A stretch of DNA of 64,000 bases from Paguma larvata (GCA_030068075.1 JAINVK010001445.1:930001-994000), one strand, 5' to 3'; shown: positions 1 through 12,727, numbered from the stretch's first letter. Made by a program: numbers and translations. Notes: generated by a model from the letters alone, not told the origin.

Positions 1-265
1 TAAAACAAATGAACATATCCAGGGGGAATGAGAGGCAACCACAATGAGACCCTTACCTACAGAGAACAGAAGGCCACTGGAGGGGAGGATGGTGAGGGGA
101 TGTAGGTTAAATAGATAATGAATATTTAGGAAGGCAATTTTTGTGATAAGTACTGGGTGCTGGATGTAAATGATAAATCACTAAATTCTATACTAGAACC
201 CCATATTAAGCTGCATGTTAACTAAGTGAAATTTAACAAAAATAAAAATAAAATCTCATAAAATA
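1..265 (+). mobile_element. L1 3' end fragment
   Basis: Typical carnivore L1 3' UTR: 'gggtgctggatgtaaatgataaatcactaaattcta', then 'gttaactaagtgaaattta' and an A-rich tail. It is probably the end of an L1 that extends left of the window. Confidence 0.75.
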
Positions 266-1119
266 GCAACAACAAAAAAAACCCCAAATTCATTAGAACT
301 TTGGCTGATCCCCCTGGTGAGACTGTTTATCCTTTGGAAACAATACCTCTCTACTAGCAGAACTCAATGTTGGAGGGGATAGTAACTATAAATTCCCCAA
401 GTGTGCCTAGGAAAACAATTATAAATGTTGCCCACACCTAGTTCCACTTTTTGTAAACAGACATATATTCTACCAAATTAGGTACACAGAATCCTATAAT
501 GATGATTAATTAGGATGGATAATGTGTTCAAGATGAGGAAACCCACCCATCATCTCTAAACTGTCACCTTAACTGTGCTTTCCACAAGTTGCTCCACCAC
601 ACATTCAGTCCAGCAAGTTTTGAGCAGTTCGGTATGTGACGTAACAGTGGATCCCATGATCATGTGTTCACTCTGACATCTTCTATGTGAGTTTGTCTGA
701 ATAAATGTTATGGGGGATTCTATTTCAGGTTATCAAGTATACACTGAGTCATCAGTGGAGATGGATGTTGCCTTGTGGGACAGAAATAAAAATTCATTCC
801 TGGAATGTTTTTTTGACTTTAGTCAAAATAAATTGCCACCAAGAAGAAATGGCCCAATATTGTCACCCATCAATCACTTGGCCAATTACTCTACACTAGG
901 GATGTTGCATATAAGGACTCATCATATATGTCTACCACTGACTGGTTGAACATTTGTCAGGGGCTGTTTACTAGATCCACTTAGGTGAGTGGGAAATCAT
1001 GATGTGTATGAGTTCATGCACAAACTCCATGTTTGCAAGCATTGCTACTACATTATTCTGCCCATTTATTAGCTAATAACAGACTATCATAGACATTAAA
1101 TTGCAGTTTTAAGCTTATA
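266..1119. other. Stretch without a recognised gene
   Basis: No gene was recognised here. A short open frame at 710-949 (79 aa) has no known motif and no counterpart elsewhere in the window. It could be old repeat or ordinary intergenic sequence. Confidence 0.4.
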
Positions 1120-1303
1120 TATTTGAGAGAGAGCACACACAAGTGGCAGAGTGGCAGAGAAAGAGGCAAAGAAAGAATCCCAAGCAGACTCTGTGCTGTC
1201 AGAACAAGGCCTAATCTGAGGCATAATCTCAGGAACCATGAGATCTTGACCTGAGCCAAAATCAAGAGTCACACACTTAACTGATTGAGCCACCCAGGCC
1301 CTC
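1120..1303 (-). mobile_element. SINE (carnivore tRNA-Lys type), old
   Basis: Reverse complement of the SINE: 'atttgagagagagcac' tail side on the left, and head complement 'ttgagccacccaggccctc' on the right. It is diverged from the consensus. Confidence 0.8.
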
Positions 1304-2059
1304 TAATATTTGGTAGTTTGGTACATTAATTGTAGTAGATGCTTTTCTAGGGGGTATTATCATGGAATACCACTATAATTTCATTTTATGCTCGTTATCA
1401 TTGTCCAGCCACACCTCCCAAATGTTTCTTGTGTTTAGACTTTCAACTATATTTTATCCATGTCCCTGGTGAAACTAACATGGAATTTGGCATAGCACGT
1501 GGGTGGATATATATTATGACCTTAAGGCATTTTTCTTTCCACTCAATATGAATTTCTATGTACATCATACAAAGCTCCACCTATAGAATGTATTTTCCAT
1601 CGCAGTCTTTCAAAGTCATAGCATACAAACCTAAACCAGTCATTAACAAAAGTTTAGATTTTTTCCTCTTCTATCAGCTAATTATAAGAGATCCCTTCCT
1701 CATGTTGTCAAAGATATGAAATAATGGAGTGACATGGATACAATAGTAGTAGATAACATCAGGGGCACCTGTGAGACCTGCTTGTAGAGCTTACTATATT
1801 TCTACTGCTACTCCTGCCCAATTATGTATGTAGTATGTCCATCTTAATGCTGATTTTCTTTGGAGAACACCCAATGTTATAAATTGAATGATGTAACAAA
1901 CCCAGCTTATAATGGGCCGCTCTAGCATCATGGTTACTTGAGAAACCGTGGCGAGATATTCTATCTATAAAATTAAAAATTTTTTTAAGATCAACAAGTC
2001 GATAATTTTTAACAAGACTAAAAAATATATAAGTAATGAAAGTTAGAAATGAAATAGGA
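1304..2059. other. Stretch without a recognised gene
   Basis: AT-rich sequence with no convincing coding frame or recognisable repeat. The longest frame (1822-2070, reverse) has no motif. Confidence 0.4.
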
Positions 2060-2935
2060 GGTAAGTACAACTGATCTCAAATGAATTGGACAACTTAGAA
2101 GAATGGATGAATTTCTAGAAACACAAAACTACCAAGACTTAATCAGGAAGAAATAGCCTAAATAGACAATTTCAAATATGATTGAATCAGTAATTTAGAA
2201 ATCTTGGGGTTGCCTTGGTGTCTCAGTCGGTTAAGCATCTGACGCTTGATTTTGGCTCAGGTCATGATCTCAGGGTTCGTGAGATGAAGCCCATGCTTGG
2301 GTCTTCACTAACAGTACAGAGTCTGCTTAGGATTCTTTCTTTCCCTTTCTCTCTTTGCCCCTACCCTGCTCTCTCCCTGTCTCTCTTTCAAAATAAATAA
2401 ACTAAATAAAACCTCAATTCAAAAATTTCAGGACCAGATGGCTTCTCTAATGACTTCTTCCAGACATTTAAACAATAAATATCAATACTTCTCAAATTCT
2501 TACAAAATATTGAAAAGGAAAGAACACTTACAAAATTATTTTATCAGATCAGCATCAATCTGATGCCAAAGCCATAGAAAGATACCATAAGAAAGCAAAA
2601 CTATAGACTAACATCCCTTATGAAAACAAGTGCAAAAATCTTTCAAAAAGTAGATAATTGAGTTAAACAGCATATTAAAAGGGTCATACAACATAACAAA
2701 TTGGATTTCATTGAGGTGATGAAGGATAATTAAAAATTACACATATCAACCAATGCGATATATCAAATTAACAGAATTTAAAAATAATCACATGACCATG
2801 TCAACAGATGAAAAATATCAGTTGATAAATTTCAATGTACTTTCTTGATGAAAACACTCAATTAATAAAGTCCATTTATTAAAATGCCACAAGTAATATA
2901 ACACTCAATGGTGAAAGCCTTTACTTTTTACTCTC
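2060..2935 (+). mobile_element. L1 ORF2 fragment, left part (decayed)
   Basis: Forward L1 ORF2 text such as 'gaatggatgaatttctagaaacacaaaactacc' and 'ggaccagatggcttctc', with many stops. It holds a SINE at 2205-2410 and is split by a reverse L1 piece at 2936-3440, continuing at 3441. Confidence 0.75.
2205..2410 (+). mobile_element. SINE (felid tRNA-Lys type)
   Basis: Head 'ggggttgccttggtgtctcagtcggttaagc', a CT-rich body and the tail 'aaaataaataaactaaataaaa', inserted in the old forward L1. Confidence 0.85.
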
Positions 2936-3440
2936 TTTCAAGTTACTATTTAAATTCCAGCTAGTTAGCATATGCTGCATATATGCATTACACACACACA
3001 TATGCACATATTCTTTATCCATTCATCAATTGATGGACATTTGGATTCACTCCATAATATTGTTATTGTTGATAATGCTGCTATAAACATCAAGGTGTAT
3101 GTATCCCTTCAAATCAGTATTTTTATATCCTTTGGGTAAATATCTTATAGTGCAATTACTGGATTGTAGGATAGTTTTTGTTTTTATTTTTGTTTTTGTT
3201 TTATTTTTTGAGGAACCTCCATACTGTTTTGCAGAATGACTGCTCCAGTTCACGTTCCTACCAACAGTGTTGAGTTATCCCTTTCTCCATTCCCTCGCCA
3301 ACACCTGATGTTTCCTCTGTTGTATTTTTTAGCCATTCCAATAGGTGTGAGGTGATATCTTGCTGTAGATTTGATTTGTATTTCCCTGATGATGAATGAT
3401 GTTGAGCATTTTTTATGTGAATGTTAGCCATCTGAATGCT
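2936..3440 (-). mobile_element. L1 3' end, inverted, inside a forward L1
   Basis: Reverse-strand L1 3' region: 'tatccattcatcaattgatggacatttgg', 'tatcctttgggtaaatatctt' and 'cattccaataggtgtgaggtga'. It is flanked by forward L1 ORF2 on both sides, with similar short sequences at the joins (gcctttactttt / gcttttactta). It is either a separate insertion or an internal rearrangement. Confidence 0.7.
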
Positions 3441-4603
3441 TTTACTTAATGATCCAGAAGAAGCCAAGGATATCCACTCTAGCCGCTTCTATTTAACATT
3501 GTAGTGGAAGACTTAAGCTGAGCAATTAGATAAGAAAAATAAATAAAAGACTTTCAAATCAGAAAGTAAGAGGTCAAATTGTCTCTGTTTACAGATAGTA
3601 TTATATTATTAGGAAAAAAATTAAAGACACACACACACAGAGAAACTGTCAGGACTAGACTAATACACACATTTAATAAACTGGCAGTATGGAAAATTAA
3701 CACAGAAAATCACTTGTGTTTGTATATACTAACAACTAATTATTTGTAAAAAAAAAATAGAAAAATTCCTATATACAGTAGGATAAAAAAAGAATAGAAT
3801 ACTGATGTGCAAGAGTTGCTCAGGCGGTTAAGGTGCCGACTCTTGATTTCGGCTCAAGTCTTGATTTCATGGTTCCTGTGATTGAGTCCCATATCAGATT
3901 CGATGCAGTCAGCTTAAGATTCTTCTTCTCCCTCTCTCTCTCTCTGCCCCTTCCGGCTCATGCTCACGCGCGCGCTCTCTCTCTTTTAAATATAAATAAA
4001 TAAACTTTATAAAATAATAGAATACTTAGGAAGTAATCAATAAGACGAAATACGTGTACATTAAGGAAGGGAATATTGATGAAAGAAATTTATAAAGACA
4101 AAAATAAGTATAATGACATCTAGTATTCATTAGTTAGCCTTAATATTTTTATATTACCACTGTACTCAGGAATTTGCAACTTTAATGCAATCCCTATCAA
4201 AGTTCCAATGGCGATTTTTGCAGAAAAGAAAAATGATGCTAGTGTTTATATGGGACCACAAAAGATGCTGATTAAGCAAAGTGAATTTGAGCAAGAAGGA
4301 GAAAGCTGAAGGCATCAGATTTCTTAGCTTCAAAATATATTACAAAGCTAAAAAAATCAAAATAGAGAGATGGTACTGAGTTTAAAAAGATAGATGAAAC
4401 AAAGTAGAGAGCTAAGAAAAACACCCATGCATATATGGTCGATTGTTATCAAGAAGAGTGCCAAACATATACGAAGGATAAAGACAATCTCTTCAAAAAT
4501 AACATTGGGAAAAAATACCACGATGCAAAAAAATAAATGAATTAAGATGCTATTCTACACCACACACAAAATAAACACAGGAGACATATCTAAAATGATG
4601 CTA
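3441..4603 (+). mobile_element. L1 ORF2 fragment, right part (decayed)
   Basis: Continues the forward L1 ORF2 ('ggatatccactctagccgcttctatttaacattgtagtggaag', 'aatgcaatccctatcaaagttccaatggc'). It contains many stops and a SINE at 3804-4015. Confidence 0.75.
3804..4015 (+). mobile_element. SINE (felid tRNA-Lys type) with target-site duplication
   Basis: SINE body with a CT-rich tract and A-rich tail, flanked by the exact 11-bp repeat AATAGAATACT at 3793-3803 and 4016-4026. Confidence 0.9.
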
Positions 4604-4835
4604 CTTGGGTGCCTGGGTGGCTCAGTCAGTTAAGCATCCAACTTCAGCTCATGTCAAGTTCTCAAGATTGGTGAGTTCAAGCCCTGTGTTAGGCTCTGTG
4701 CTGACACCCTGGAGCCCACTTCAGATTCTGTGTGTGTGTCTCTCTCTCTCTGCCCTTCTCCCACTCATGCTCTATCTCTGTCTCTCTGTCTCTCTCTCCT
4801 TCAAAAATAAGTAAACACAAAAAAACTTTTTAAAG
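4604..4835 (+). mobile_element. SINE (felid tRNA-Lys type)
   Basis: Head 'ttgggtgcctgggtggctcagtcagttaagc', then a (GT)/(CT)-rich body and an A-rich tail. It lies at the boundary between a forward and a reverse L1. Confidence 0.9.
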
Positions 4836-5094
4836 ACTTTACTATGACTGATGTCAAAGAAGTTACTGCCTGTGTTTCACTCTAGGATTTTCATAGTTTC
4901 AGGTCTCTCATTTACGTCTTCTATGAATTTCGAAATTATTTTTGTGTGTGGTGTAAGGAAGTGGTCCAGTTTCATTCTCTTTCATGTTCCTGTCCAGTTT
5001 TCCCAGCACCATTTGTTGAAGAGACTGTCTTTTTCATTGGATATTCTTTCCTGCTTTGTCAAAGATTAAGTGACAGTATGGTTGTAAGTTAATA

Positions 5095-5299
5095 CTTTCT
5101 TTCTTTCCTTCCTTCCTTCCTTCCTTCCTTCCTTCCTTCCTTCCTTCCTTCCTTCCTTCCTTCCTTCCTTCCTTCCTTCCTTCCTTCCTTCTTTCCTTCC
5201 TACCTTCCATCGTTTATTTCTTCCTTCCTTCCTTCCTTCCTTCCTTCCTTCCTTCCTTGCTTGCTTGCTTGCTTGCTTGCTTTCTTGCTTTCTTTTTTT
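5095..5299 (+). repeat. (TTCC)n microsatellite with TTGC variant end
   Basis: A run of CTTT, then about 35 TTCC tetramers with a short interruption near 5191-5222, then about six TTGC units. It lies inside the reverse-strand L1. It is a likely length-polymorphic locus. Confidence 0.97.
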
Positions 5300-6927
5300 G
5301 TAGGTTCACTTCTTGGGTTTCTATTCTGTTCTTTGTTCTATGTGTCTATTTTTGTGCCAGTACTGTATTATTTTGTCACTACTGCTTTGCAATATACCTT
5401 GAAGCCCAGAAATGTGATTCCTCCAGCTTTACTTTTAATTTCAAGACTGCTTTGGATATTCAGAATCTTTGTGGTTGTAAACAATTTTTTTAAGATTTTT
5501 TTTTTCTGAAACAATTGCTTGTACATTGCTTTGTGTAATAGAGGCATTTTAACAATATTTGTTCTTCAAATCCATGTTTGTGGAATATATTTCCATTTCT
5601 TTGTGCTGCCTTCAATTTCTTTCATCAGTGTCTTATATATTTCAGAGTACAGGTCTTTCACCTCTTTGTTCGTTCTTAGACATATTATTTTGGGTGCAAG
5701 TGTAAATGAGATTTTTTCCTTAATACCTCTTTCTGCTGCTTCCTTACTAACTTGAATTTGTCTGTGATGCCGTCTGGTCTATGATTTATGTTTGTTAGAA
5801 GTTTATTGATTACTGACTCAATTTCTTTACTGGTTATTGGTCAGCTCAGCTTTTTTATTTCCTTTGATTTAAGTTTGGGTAGTTTATATGTTTCTAGAAG
5901 TTTATCAATTTCTTCCAGGTTATCAAATTTTTCTCTTATAGTTTTCCATAACATTGTTTTTTGATAGTTTGTATTTCTGTGATTTTTTAATTATTTCTCC
6001 TCTCTCATTTGTGATTTTATTCATTTGAATAATTTCATTTTTTTTCTTGATAAATCTGGGTATAGGTGTATCAATGTAGTTGATACTTTCAGTGAACCAG
6101 TTCCCAGTTTCATTGATCTTGTCTATTGTTTTTGTTTTTGTTGTTGTTTGTTTGTTTTTGTTTCTATATCATTTACTTCTGTGCTAATTTTATTTTTCCT
6201 TCCTTCTGTTGGTTTTAGGTCTTGTTGATGTTTCTTTTTCTACATCCTTTAAATTTAAGGTTAGGCTATTTATTTGATATTTGTTCTTTCTTTTTGAAAG
6301 AAATTGCTTTAAACTTTGCTTTTATAGCCACTTTTGCTGCATCCCAGGTTTTGGACAATTGAGTCTTCATTTTCATTTATCTCCATGTACTTTTAATTTG
6401 TCTTTTATTTCTTGGTTACATTGTTTGTTATTAGCATGTTTTTTTGATCTTCATGTATTTATGGTCTTTCCAGATTTTTTCTTGTGGTCGACTTCTAGTT
6501 TCATAGCGTTGTGAACCAAGCAATATGCATGGTATGATTTTGATCTTCTTGTAGAATGTTTGTGTATATTGAAAAGAATGTGTCTTCTGCTGTTTTGGGA
6601 TGAAACGTTCTGAATATATGCGTTCAATTAATCTGATACAGTGTGTGATTCAAAGCCACATTTTCTTGCTGATTTTCCATTATGTGATCTCTCCATAATA
6701 TAAGTAGGGTGTTAAAGTCTCCTATTATTTTTGTATTATTATCAATTAGTTTCTTTATCTTTGTTTTAACTGTTTTATATATTTGGGTGCTCTCATGTTG
6801 GGTACAAAAATATTTACAGTTGCTATATCTTTGTGTAAATTTTCCCCTTTATTATTATATGGTGTCCTCCTATGTCTTTTCTTACAGTCTTTGTTTTAAC
6901 CTTGTCCTATAGAAGTATTGCTATTCT

Positions 6928-7173
6928 AGAAAACCATGGGGGAGAGGAAGAGGGGAAAAGAAAAAAAGACACAGAGAGGGAGGGAGACAAAACATAAGAG
7001 ACTCTCAAAGACTAACAACAAACTGAGGAGTGAGAGGGGTGTGGGAGGGGGAAGAGTGGGTGACGGGCACAGATGAAGGCACTTGTTGGGATGAACACTG
7101 TGTGTTATATGGAAATCAATTTGACAATAAATTATTTAAAATAAATAAATAAAATAAAAATAAATTTTTAAAA
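6928..7173 (+). mobile_element. Truncated L1 3' tail insertion with 15-bp target-site duplication
   Basis: The insert carries the L1 3' UTR signature 'aggcacttgttgggatgaacactgtgtgttatatgg' and a long A/AAAT-rich tail. It is flanked by exact copies of AAGTATTGCTATTCT at 6913-6927 and 7174-7188. It lies in a reverse-strand L1 and so is younger than its host. Confidence 0.92.
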
Positions 7174-9582
7174 AAGTATTGCTATTCTGGATTTCTTTTG
7201 ACATCTATTTGAATGATAGATGTTTCTCTATTCTCTCACTTTCAATCTGCAGGTGTTTTTAGGCCTAAAATGGGTGTCTTGTAGGCAGACTATAGATGGG
7301 TTTTGTTTTTGTTTATATTTTATCCATTCTGGAAACCTATGTCTTTTGATTGGAGCATTTACCCCATTTACGTTCAGAGTGATTAATGATATATATACGT
7401 ATTTATTTTCCTTTCACCACTTAATTTGTGAAGATTTTCCCTGATCTTTTGTTCTCCCTTTCGTGGTTTGCCAATTTTCTTTAGTAATACATCTGGATTT
7501 TTGCCTCTTATTTTTTACATATTTATTACTGTTTTTTGAAATACAGTTACCATTAAGTTTATACATAACCTCTTGTGCATACAGAGGTCTATATTAAATT
7601 GATGGCAATTTAAGTGTGAACCCATTCTTTACTACCCCCCCCCCGCCAAGCTTTAGGAATATGTTACTATATTTTATATCCGTTTTTGTGAGTTTCTTGA
7701 CTGATTTTTTACAGAAATATCATTTTTACTTCTTTTGTGTTTTCTACCTCTATACTGTCACTCTTGATGTCTCCTTTTCCTCTCAAAATGTCTCTTTTAT
7801 TATTTCTTGCAAAGCTGGTTTAGTGGACATGAATTACTTTAGTTTTTGTTTGTCTAGAAATTCTTTATCTCTCCTTCTATTTTAAATGATAGGCTTTCCG
7901 GATACAGTATTCTTGACTGTAGATTTTTCTCATTTAACACTTTGAATAATTCATGCCATTTGCTTCTGTCTTGCCAAGTTTTTGTTGGAATATGTGTAGC
8001 TAGCCAGAGTCTTACCTTGTAAGTTAATTATTTCTTTTGTCTTGTAGCTTTTTTTTCTTTACCACTACGTTTTGCATATCTAATTACAATATACCTTCTT
8101 GTGTTTTGCATTTGTCGATTCTCTTAGCGTCTCTTTGTGACTTCTGGATCTGAATAATTGTTTCCTTCCCAAGATTTGGGAAGTTTTTTGCTGATGTTTA
8201 TTCAAATAAATGTTCTTCCCCTTTTCTCTCCATCTTTTGGGAGTCCTATAATAGGAATGTTATTATATTTTATGGAATCCCTGAATTTCTTAAGACTATT
8301 CTGTTCCATATTCTTTTCTCTTTTTTATATTCATTTGACTACTTTCCCTTACTCTGTCTTCCAGGTCACTAATTCATTTCTCTGCCTCTTCCATCTGTCT
8401 GTTCATCTACTCATTCCATCAAGTGTGTTTTACATTTCATTCATTGTGCCATTTATCTCTGCTATCTTATTCTTTATCTCTGTGTTAAGGGTCTCACTCA
8501 TGTCTTCTACTCTTTTCTCAAGTCTAGTGAGTATCCTTATCATCATTGGTTTAATTCTTGATCAGACATGTTACTTGTATGTGTTTCACTTAGATGTGGC
8601 TGTGGCCTTGTTCTGTTATTTCCTTTGTGATCAATTTTTCTGCCTCCTCATTTTGTCTGCTTCTCTTTTTCTGCTTTTGCGTGTTAGCGAGTCCATGTAT
8701 GCCTTCTGCTCTTAAAGTTAGTGACTCTGTGAAGAAGAAGTCATGGAACGTTGTGCAGTGCAGTGTCCCCTGTTTACCAGAACCCGGCACTTCAGAAGAG
8801 TATCCTATGTGTGTTGCTTACACCATGCTGTTGTGTCTGAGTCAATTTCCTTTCAGTCCAGTTATCTGCACTGATCCCTTGTTGTTGTGGGCTGTACTTG
8901 CTTTCTGCAGTGTTAGTGGAACACAGATAAGACACCTCTGTCAGGAGATGACCACTGGGGAATTTAGGAGGAGGGTAGACATGTTACCAAATTTGTGCTG
9001 GACTTTTCTTCCTATGTGGCATCCTGAGAAGTGCTCAGGCAGTGGGGTGGTGGTGGCAGGCAGCTGGGCTGGTGAGGCAATTTGACCAGGCAAGGTGGCT
9101 GGGCATGGTTCATATTGCACCTAGCAGCTGTTTGTGGTACATGATGGTGTCTGGGTGTGCATGACTGGGTGAGATACACAAGTGTTCCCAGGATGCAAAG
9201 ATGGGCATGGAGTGGTGAATGTGCATGGTATACAGTGGTGCCAGTGGGGCATCAGTGGGGCAGGATGCCCTCATTGTTTTAATAAAATTTGCACTAAGCC
9301 CAGGGTCTAAGCAAGCAGGCTTGTAGTGAGTGAATGCTCAGAAAAATTCATAGGCATGATACCTTGTTAGTGAGTTAGGTAGCAAGGGTCTGTGTAGCCC
9401 TGCATCGCACTAGTGGCTCTGTGCTTATATTGGCGAACAGGATAAAAATAATGCCTGCCTTCGTTTTAGGAAAAGTTTCCAAACTTACTCAGAAATCAGT
9501 ATGAACAGATATGTCTCTGTTTGCTCCCTGCATTGTGTAAACTGACATTTTTTTTTTATGTTGCCTCTCTGCACAGGCTGCT

Positions 9583-9793
9583 TTTTTTTTTAAAGTTTTT
9601 AATTTTATGCATTTTTAAGAGACAGAGTGTAAGTGGAAGAGGGACAGAGAGAAAGGGAGACACAGAATCCAAAGCAGTCTCCAGACTTTTAGCTGTCAGA
9701 ACAGAGCCCAACACAGGATTCAAACCCAGGAACCTTGAGATCTTAACCTTAGCTGAAGTCAGACACTTAATCAGCTGAGCCACCCAATTGTCT
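9583..9793 (-). mobile_element. SINE (felid type) in the L1 5' UTR
   Basis: Reverse SINE with poly-T on the left and head complement 'ctgagccacccaattgtct' on the right. The flanking repeat is CAGGCTGCT at 9574-9582 and 9794-9802. Confidence 0.88.
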
Positions 9794-10225
9794 CAGGCTG
9801 CTGTCTTTTTAAGGGTTGTGAACCAGTTTTCACTGTCCTCCCTGTTGACCCACTTTTGAGTCAGCTGATCTCCAAAGCTCCAGGTTGCAAATTCCATTGG
9901 TTTTACAAATGAGGGGATATAGCCCCTCTTTTGTTTTTAAGCCAAATGCTATGGGGCTTAGTCTTCCCCATGTGAGCTCCCTGGTGCAAAGACCTCTTTC
10001 TCTGCCCTTTCTGTATGCACAGCTCCCTCCCTCCCACTAGGAACCTCCCTTTGCCTTTCTGATCTTTCAGATAAAACTTCTTATCTGTATGTAGTTGTGG
10101 AGTTTGTTCTGCCAGTCTTTGGGTGACTGTCCAATTTATTGACTCAGATGTGGATGATATCCAGTTGAAATCATGGGATGGGGTGAGCTCAGGGTCTCCC
10201 TACTTTGCTATCTTCCCAAGCTCCT

Positions 10226-11159
10226 CCAACACTGATCCATTTCTAATGCAGATAAATCTGAATTCATGACCTTGTAGTTTTGTGAAGCTTTGAAATATAA
10301 TTCTGCCTTCCAAAACACATATAAATGGTTTTACAAGAAGATGGGAGAACAGTGATCTTTTAATTTCCTTAATTTGAACTTATAAACCCTGGGTCATGCT
10401 CCTGAGGGATTTTGAGGTGAGTCTGATTTCAGTATACCCTCATAACCACCTATTTTGACTCCATAAAGTCTGTAGGGAGGAGGTTGACCTGAGGCCAACT
10501 CAATTTATCTGTTAAGTTTCCACTAGATATTAAAGTATGGAGTAGAGAAAATTATATATTTTTCAACTTCCTACTTCAGCCAGGCACTCTCTATACTAAA
10601 AAAAAAAAAAAAAAAGGAAACTAGTTCAGTTTCTCAAAGTATTTTACAATTTTTTGTGAAGTCACTAAAAGGACAGAAGGAAAAATGTTAACACTAAACC
10701 AATCCTCATAAAAGATATGATAAAATAAATGAGAAAAACAATAGGCCTGCAAAATCATAAGCAATTTAAAGTATTTTCTGTATGTTTAAGATAGAATTTA
10801 AGTAGAAATGGACCTTACAAGTTAAAATACTTTAATCACTAGAAATATTAAAATATGAAACTCTACGATAAAAAGCAGGGTATTAAAGAAAATAATAAAA
10901 GTTTCTAAAAATAAATTAAAAAATAAAAACCATGCTATTTATAGCATGTTATAATGTAATTATAATTAGATGTTATAATGTAATTTGGACTAATGTCAGC
11001 AGAAAATTTAAAAAATAGTCATTAAATTGTTGATCCAGAAAATTCAACTCATCCAGAAGCTCAGGAAATCCTGAGTTAAGAAATTAAAGGAAAAAGTCAC
11101 CAAATGCAGAATTGTCAGTTATATAACTTAGATTTTATATAGTATGTATACTTTTAAAA
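10226..11159. other. AT-rich stretch without a recognised gene
   Basis: No coding frame or recognisable repeat was found. There is a plain A18 run at about 10600-10617 and AT-rich, low-complexity sequence to 11150. Confidence 0.5.
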
Positions 11160-11370
11160 TTAATTTTTATATGTTTATTTATTTTTGAGAGAAAGACAGA
11201 GTGTGAGCGGGGGAGCAGCAGAGAGAGAGAGGGAGACACAGAACCCAAAGCAGGCTCCAGGCTCTGAGCTGTCACCACAGAGCTTGATGCAGGGTTTGAA
11301 CTCATGAGCTCTGAGATCATGACCTGAGCCAAAGTTGGATACTCAACCAACTGAGCCATCCAGGTGCCCC
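11160..11370 (-). mobile_element. SINE (felid tRNA-Lys type)
   Basis: Reverse SINE: 'tttatttatttttgagagaaagacagag' on the left, and 'caactgagccatccaggtgcccc' on the right. Confidence 0.9.
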
Positions 11371-11671
11371 TAATTTATTATAGTTAATACAAAATATTTC
11401 AAACCTAAAAAAGTACAAATTTTAATAATAATGCACACCATATTCCAATATTTTTATTTTAATATTATTATTTCAACTTTTAAAAACATATTATATGTAC
11501 ATTGAAGTTTTGTAACCCTAAGGAGTCTTCTCAATGTTCTTAGAGATCGTACTTTCTCTATGATTGCTATGTATCTTGTCTATTTTTGAATTATTATTTC
11601 AAATGTATTTATTCATTTAATAGTTTGTGATTTTTTTCATAAATGGTTCTCTCTGACTATTCATAACATAC

Positions 11672-11840
11672 CTTTTTCTTTCTTTTTTTAATTTATTTTT
11701 TATTATAATAGTTTATTTTCAAATTGGTTTACATATAACACCCAGTGTTCATCCCAATATGTGCCCTCTTTAATGCCCGTCACCCTCTCTCCTCCTTCTC
11801 TTACCCCCCTCACCCTGAGTTTGTTCTTTCTTTCAATTGC
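11672..11840 (-). mobile_element. Short L1 3' end insertion
   Basis: Reverse L1 3' UTR end: 'caaattggtttacatataacacccagtgttcatccc' followed by 'gcccgtcaccctctctcctcc'. The flanks share TTCTTTCTTT, a possible target-site duplication in simple sequence. Confidence 0.8.
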
Positions 11841-12552
11841 ATTTTGAAATATGCCTAATAAATTGATATTAATATTGATACTCTAAGTTTCCATGTTCCT
11901 GTAATTAAACATCATCCTTCCTTTTATTCATGTTTACAATAGTGTTTATAGTGTACTATACTTTTATCCACACATAATCACCTTGGGTATATTTCTCAAA
12001 GTGGAAGTCTTAGGTTATAGGATAAGAAGTTTAGCAATATTATGGTACATTAATAAATTATTTCTTAAAGTATTTTTACTAATTTACTATCTCACCATTG
12101 CTTTCCTCCTTCATTTCTTTTTTTCACTTAACAGATATTAACAATGTGCCATGCATAGACCTGATATCTGGGGATAACAGAAAACAAAATAACTCATGTT
12201 TTATCTTCCCAGTGGACGAAAACAAACAGACAACAAATAGGATCATATGGTCATGCGATATCATCATGTTAGAAGTACATATGCAAAACATAAACAAATG
12301 AGTCCAGTAATAAATCTTCCATTTATCAGTGGCTGCACATAAACAAGTGTTGTGTCCAGAGTGTTAATCTTTCAGGTGGGGCTGAGTCAATGCTACCAAA
12401 ATTCCTTCAGAAACTCAGGATGAAAAAGTTCTTTGTTGACCTTTCTGTCAGTTTGTTTACTTGAATCTGCTTGTATTTGCAATTATAGGTGAACTTAATA
12501 AAATATCTAAAATTAAGTATAATATACATATAAATTCTTAACTACAGAGCAA
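11841..12552. other. AT-rich stretch without a recognised gene
   Basis: The only open frame (12098-12301, 67 aa) has no recognisable domain. Nothing else is supported. Confidence 0.4.
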
Positions 12553-12727
12553 ACTGATGTTTATCATGGAGAGGTGGGTAGGAGGATGGGTTAAATAGGT
12601 AATGGGGATTAAGGAAGGCACTTGTGAAAAGCGCTGGGTGTTCTATGTGAGTGCCGAATCACTAAATTGTGCGTCTGAAACTAAGGTTATACTGTATGTT
12701 AACTAATTGAAATTTAAATAAACACTT
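12553..12727 (+). mobile_element. L1 3' UTR fragment
   Basis: Typical end segment: 'ggttaaataggtaatggggattaagg', 'aaaagcgctgggtgttctatg', 'gttaactaattgaaatttaaataaa'. Confidence 0.85.

Larger units (their letters stand above)
4838..10225 (-). mobile_element. L1, reverse strand, long but lacking its 3' part
   Basis: The region reads as L1 in reverse. ORF2 sequence starts at about 4845 ('ttttcccagcaccatttgttgaagag' reads back as ORF2), an ORF1-like part lies around 8160-8600, and GC-richer 5' UTR sequence runs to about 10225 ('gctatcttcccaagctcctcc'). The left end begins inside ORF2, so the 3' end is missing. It is interrupted by the TTCC microsatellite (5095-5299), an L1 tail (6928-7173) and a SINE (9583-9793). 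Many stops make it inactive. Confidence 0.8.

Noticed and set aside
710..949. 79-aa frame in non-L1 sequence
   Set aside because: No motif, no splice context and no second copy; too short to support as a gene.
8158..9085. Open frames of 185 and 163 aa
   Set aside because: They lie on the antisense side of the reverse L1 (ORF1 and 5' UTR region); the hydrophobic composition comes from reading L1 backwards.
9521..9783. Recurring peptides such as MAQ-V-SLTSAQVMISRF across the window
   Set aside because: Chance translation of the SINE head and body, repeated because the SINE repeats.
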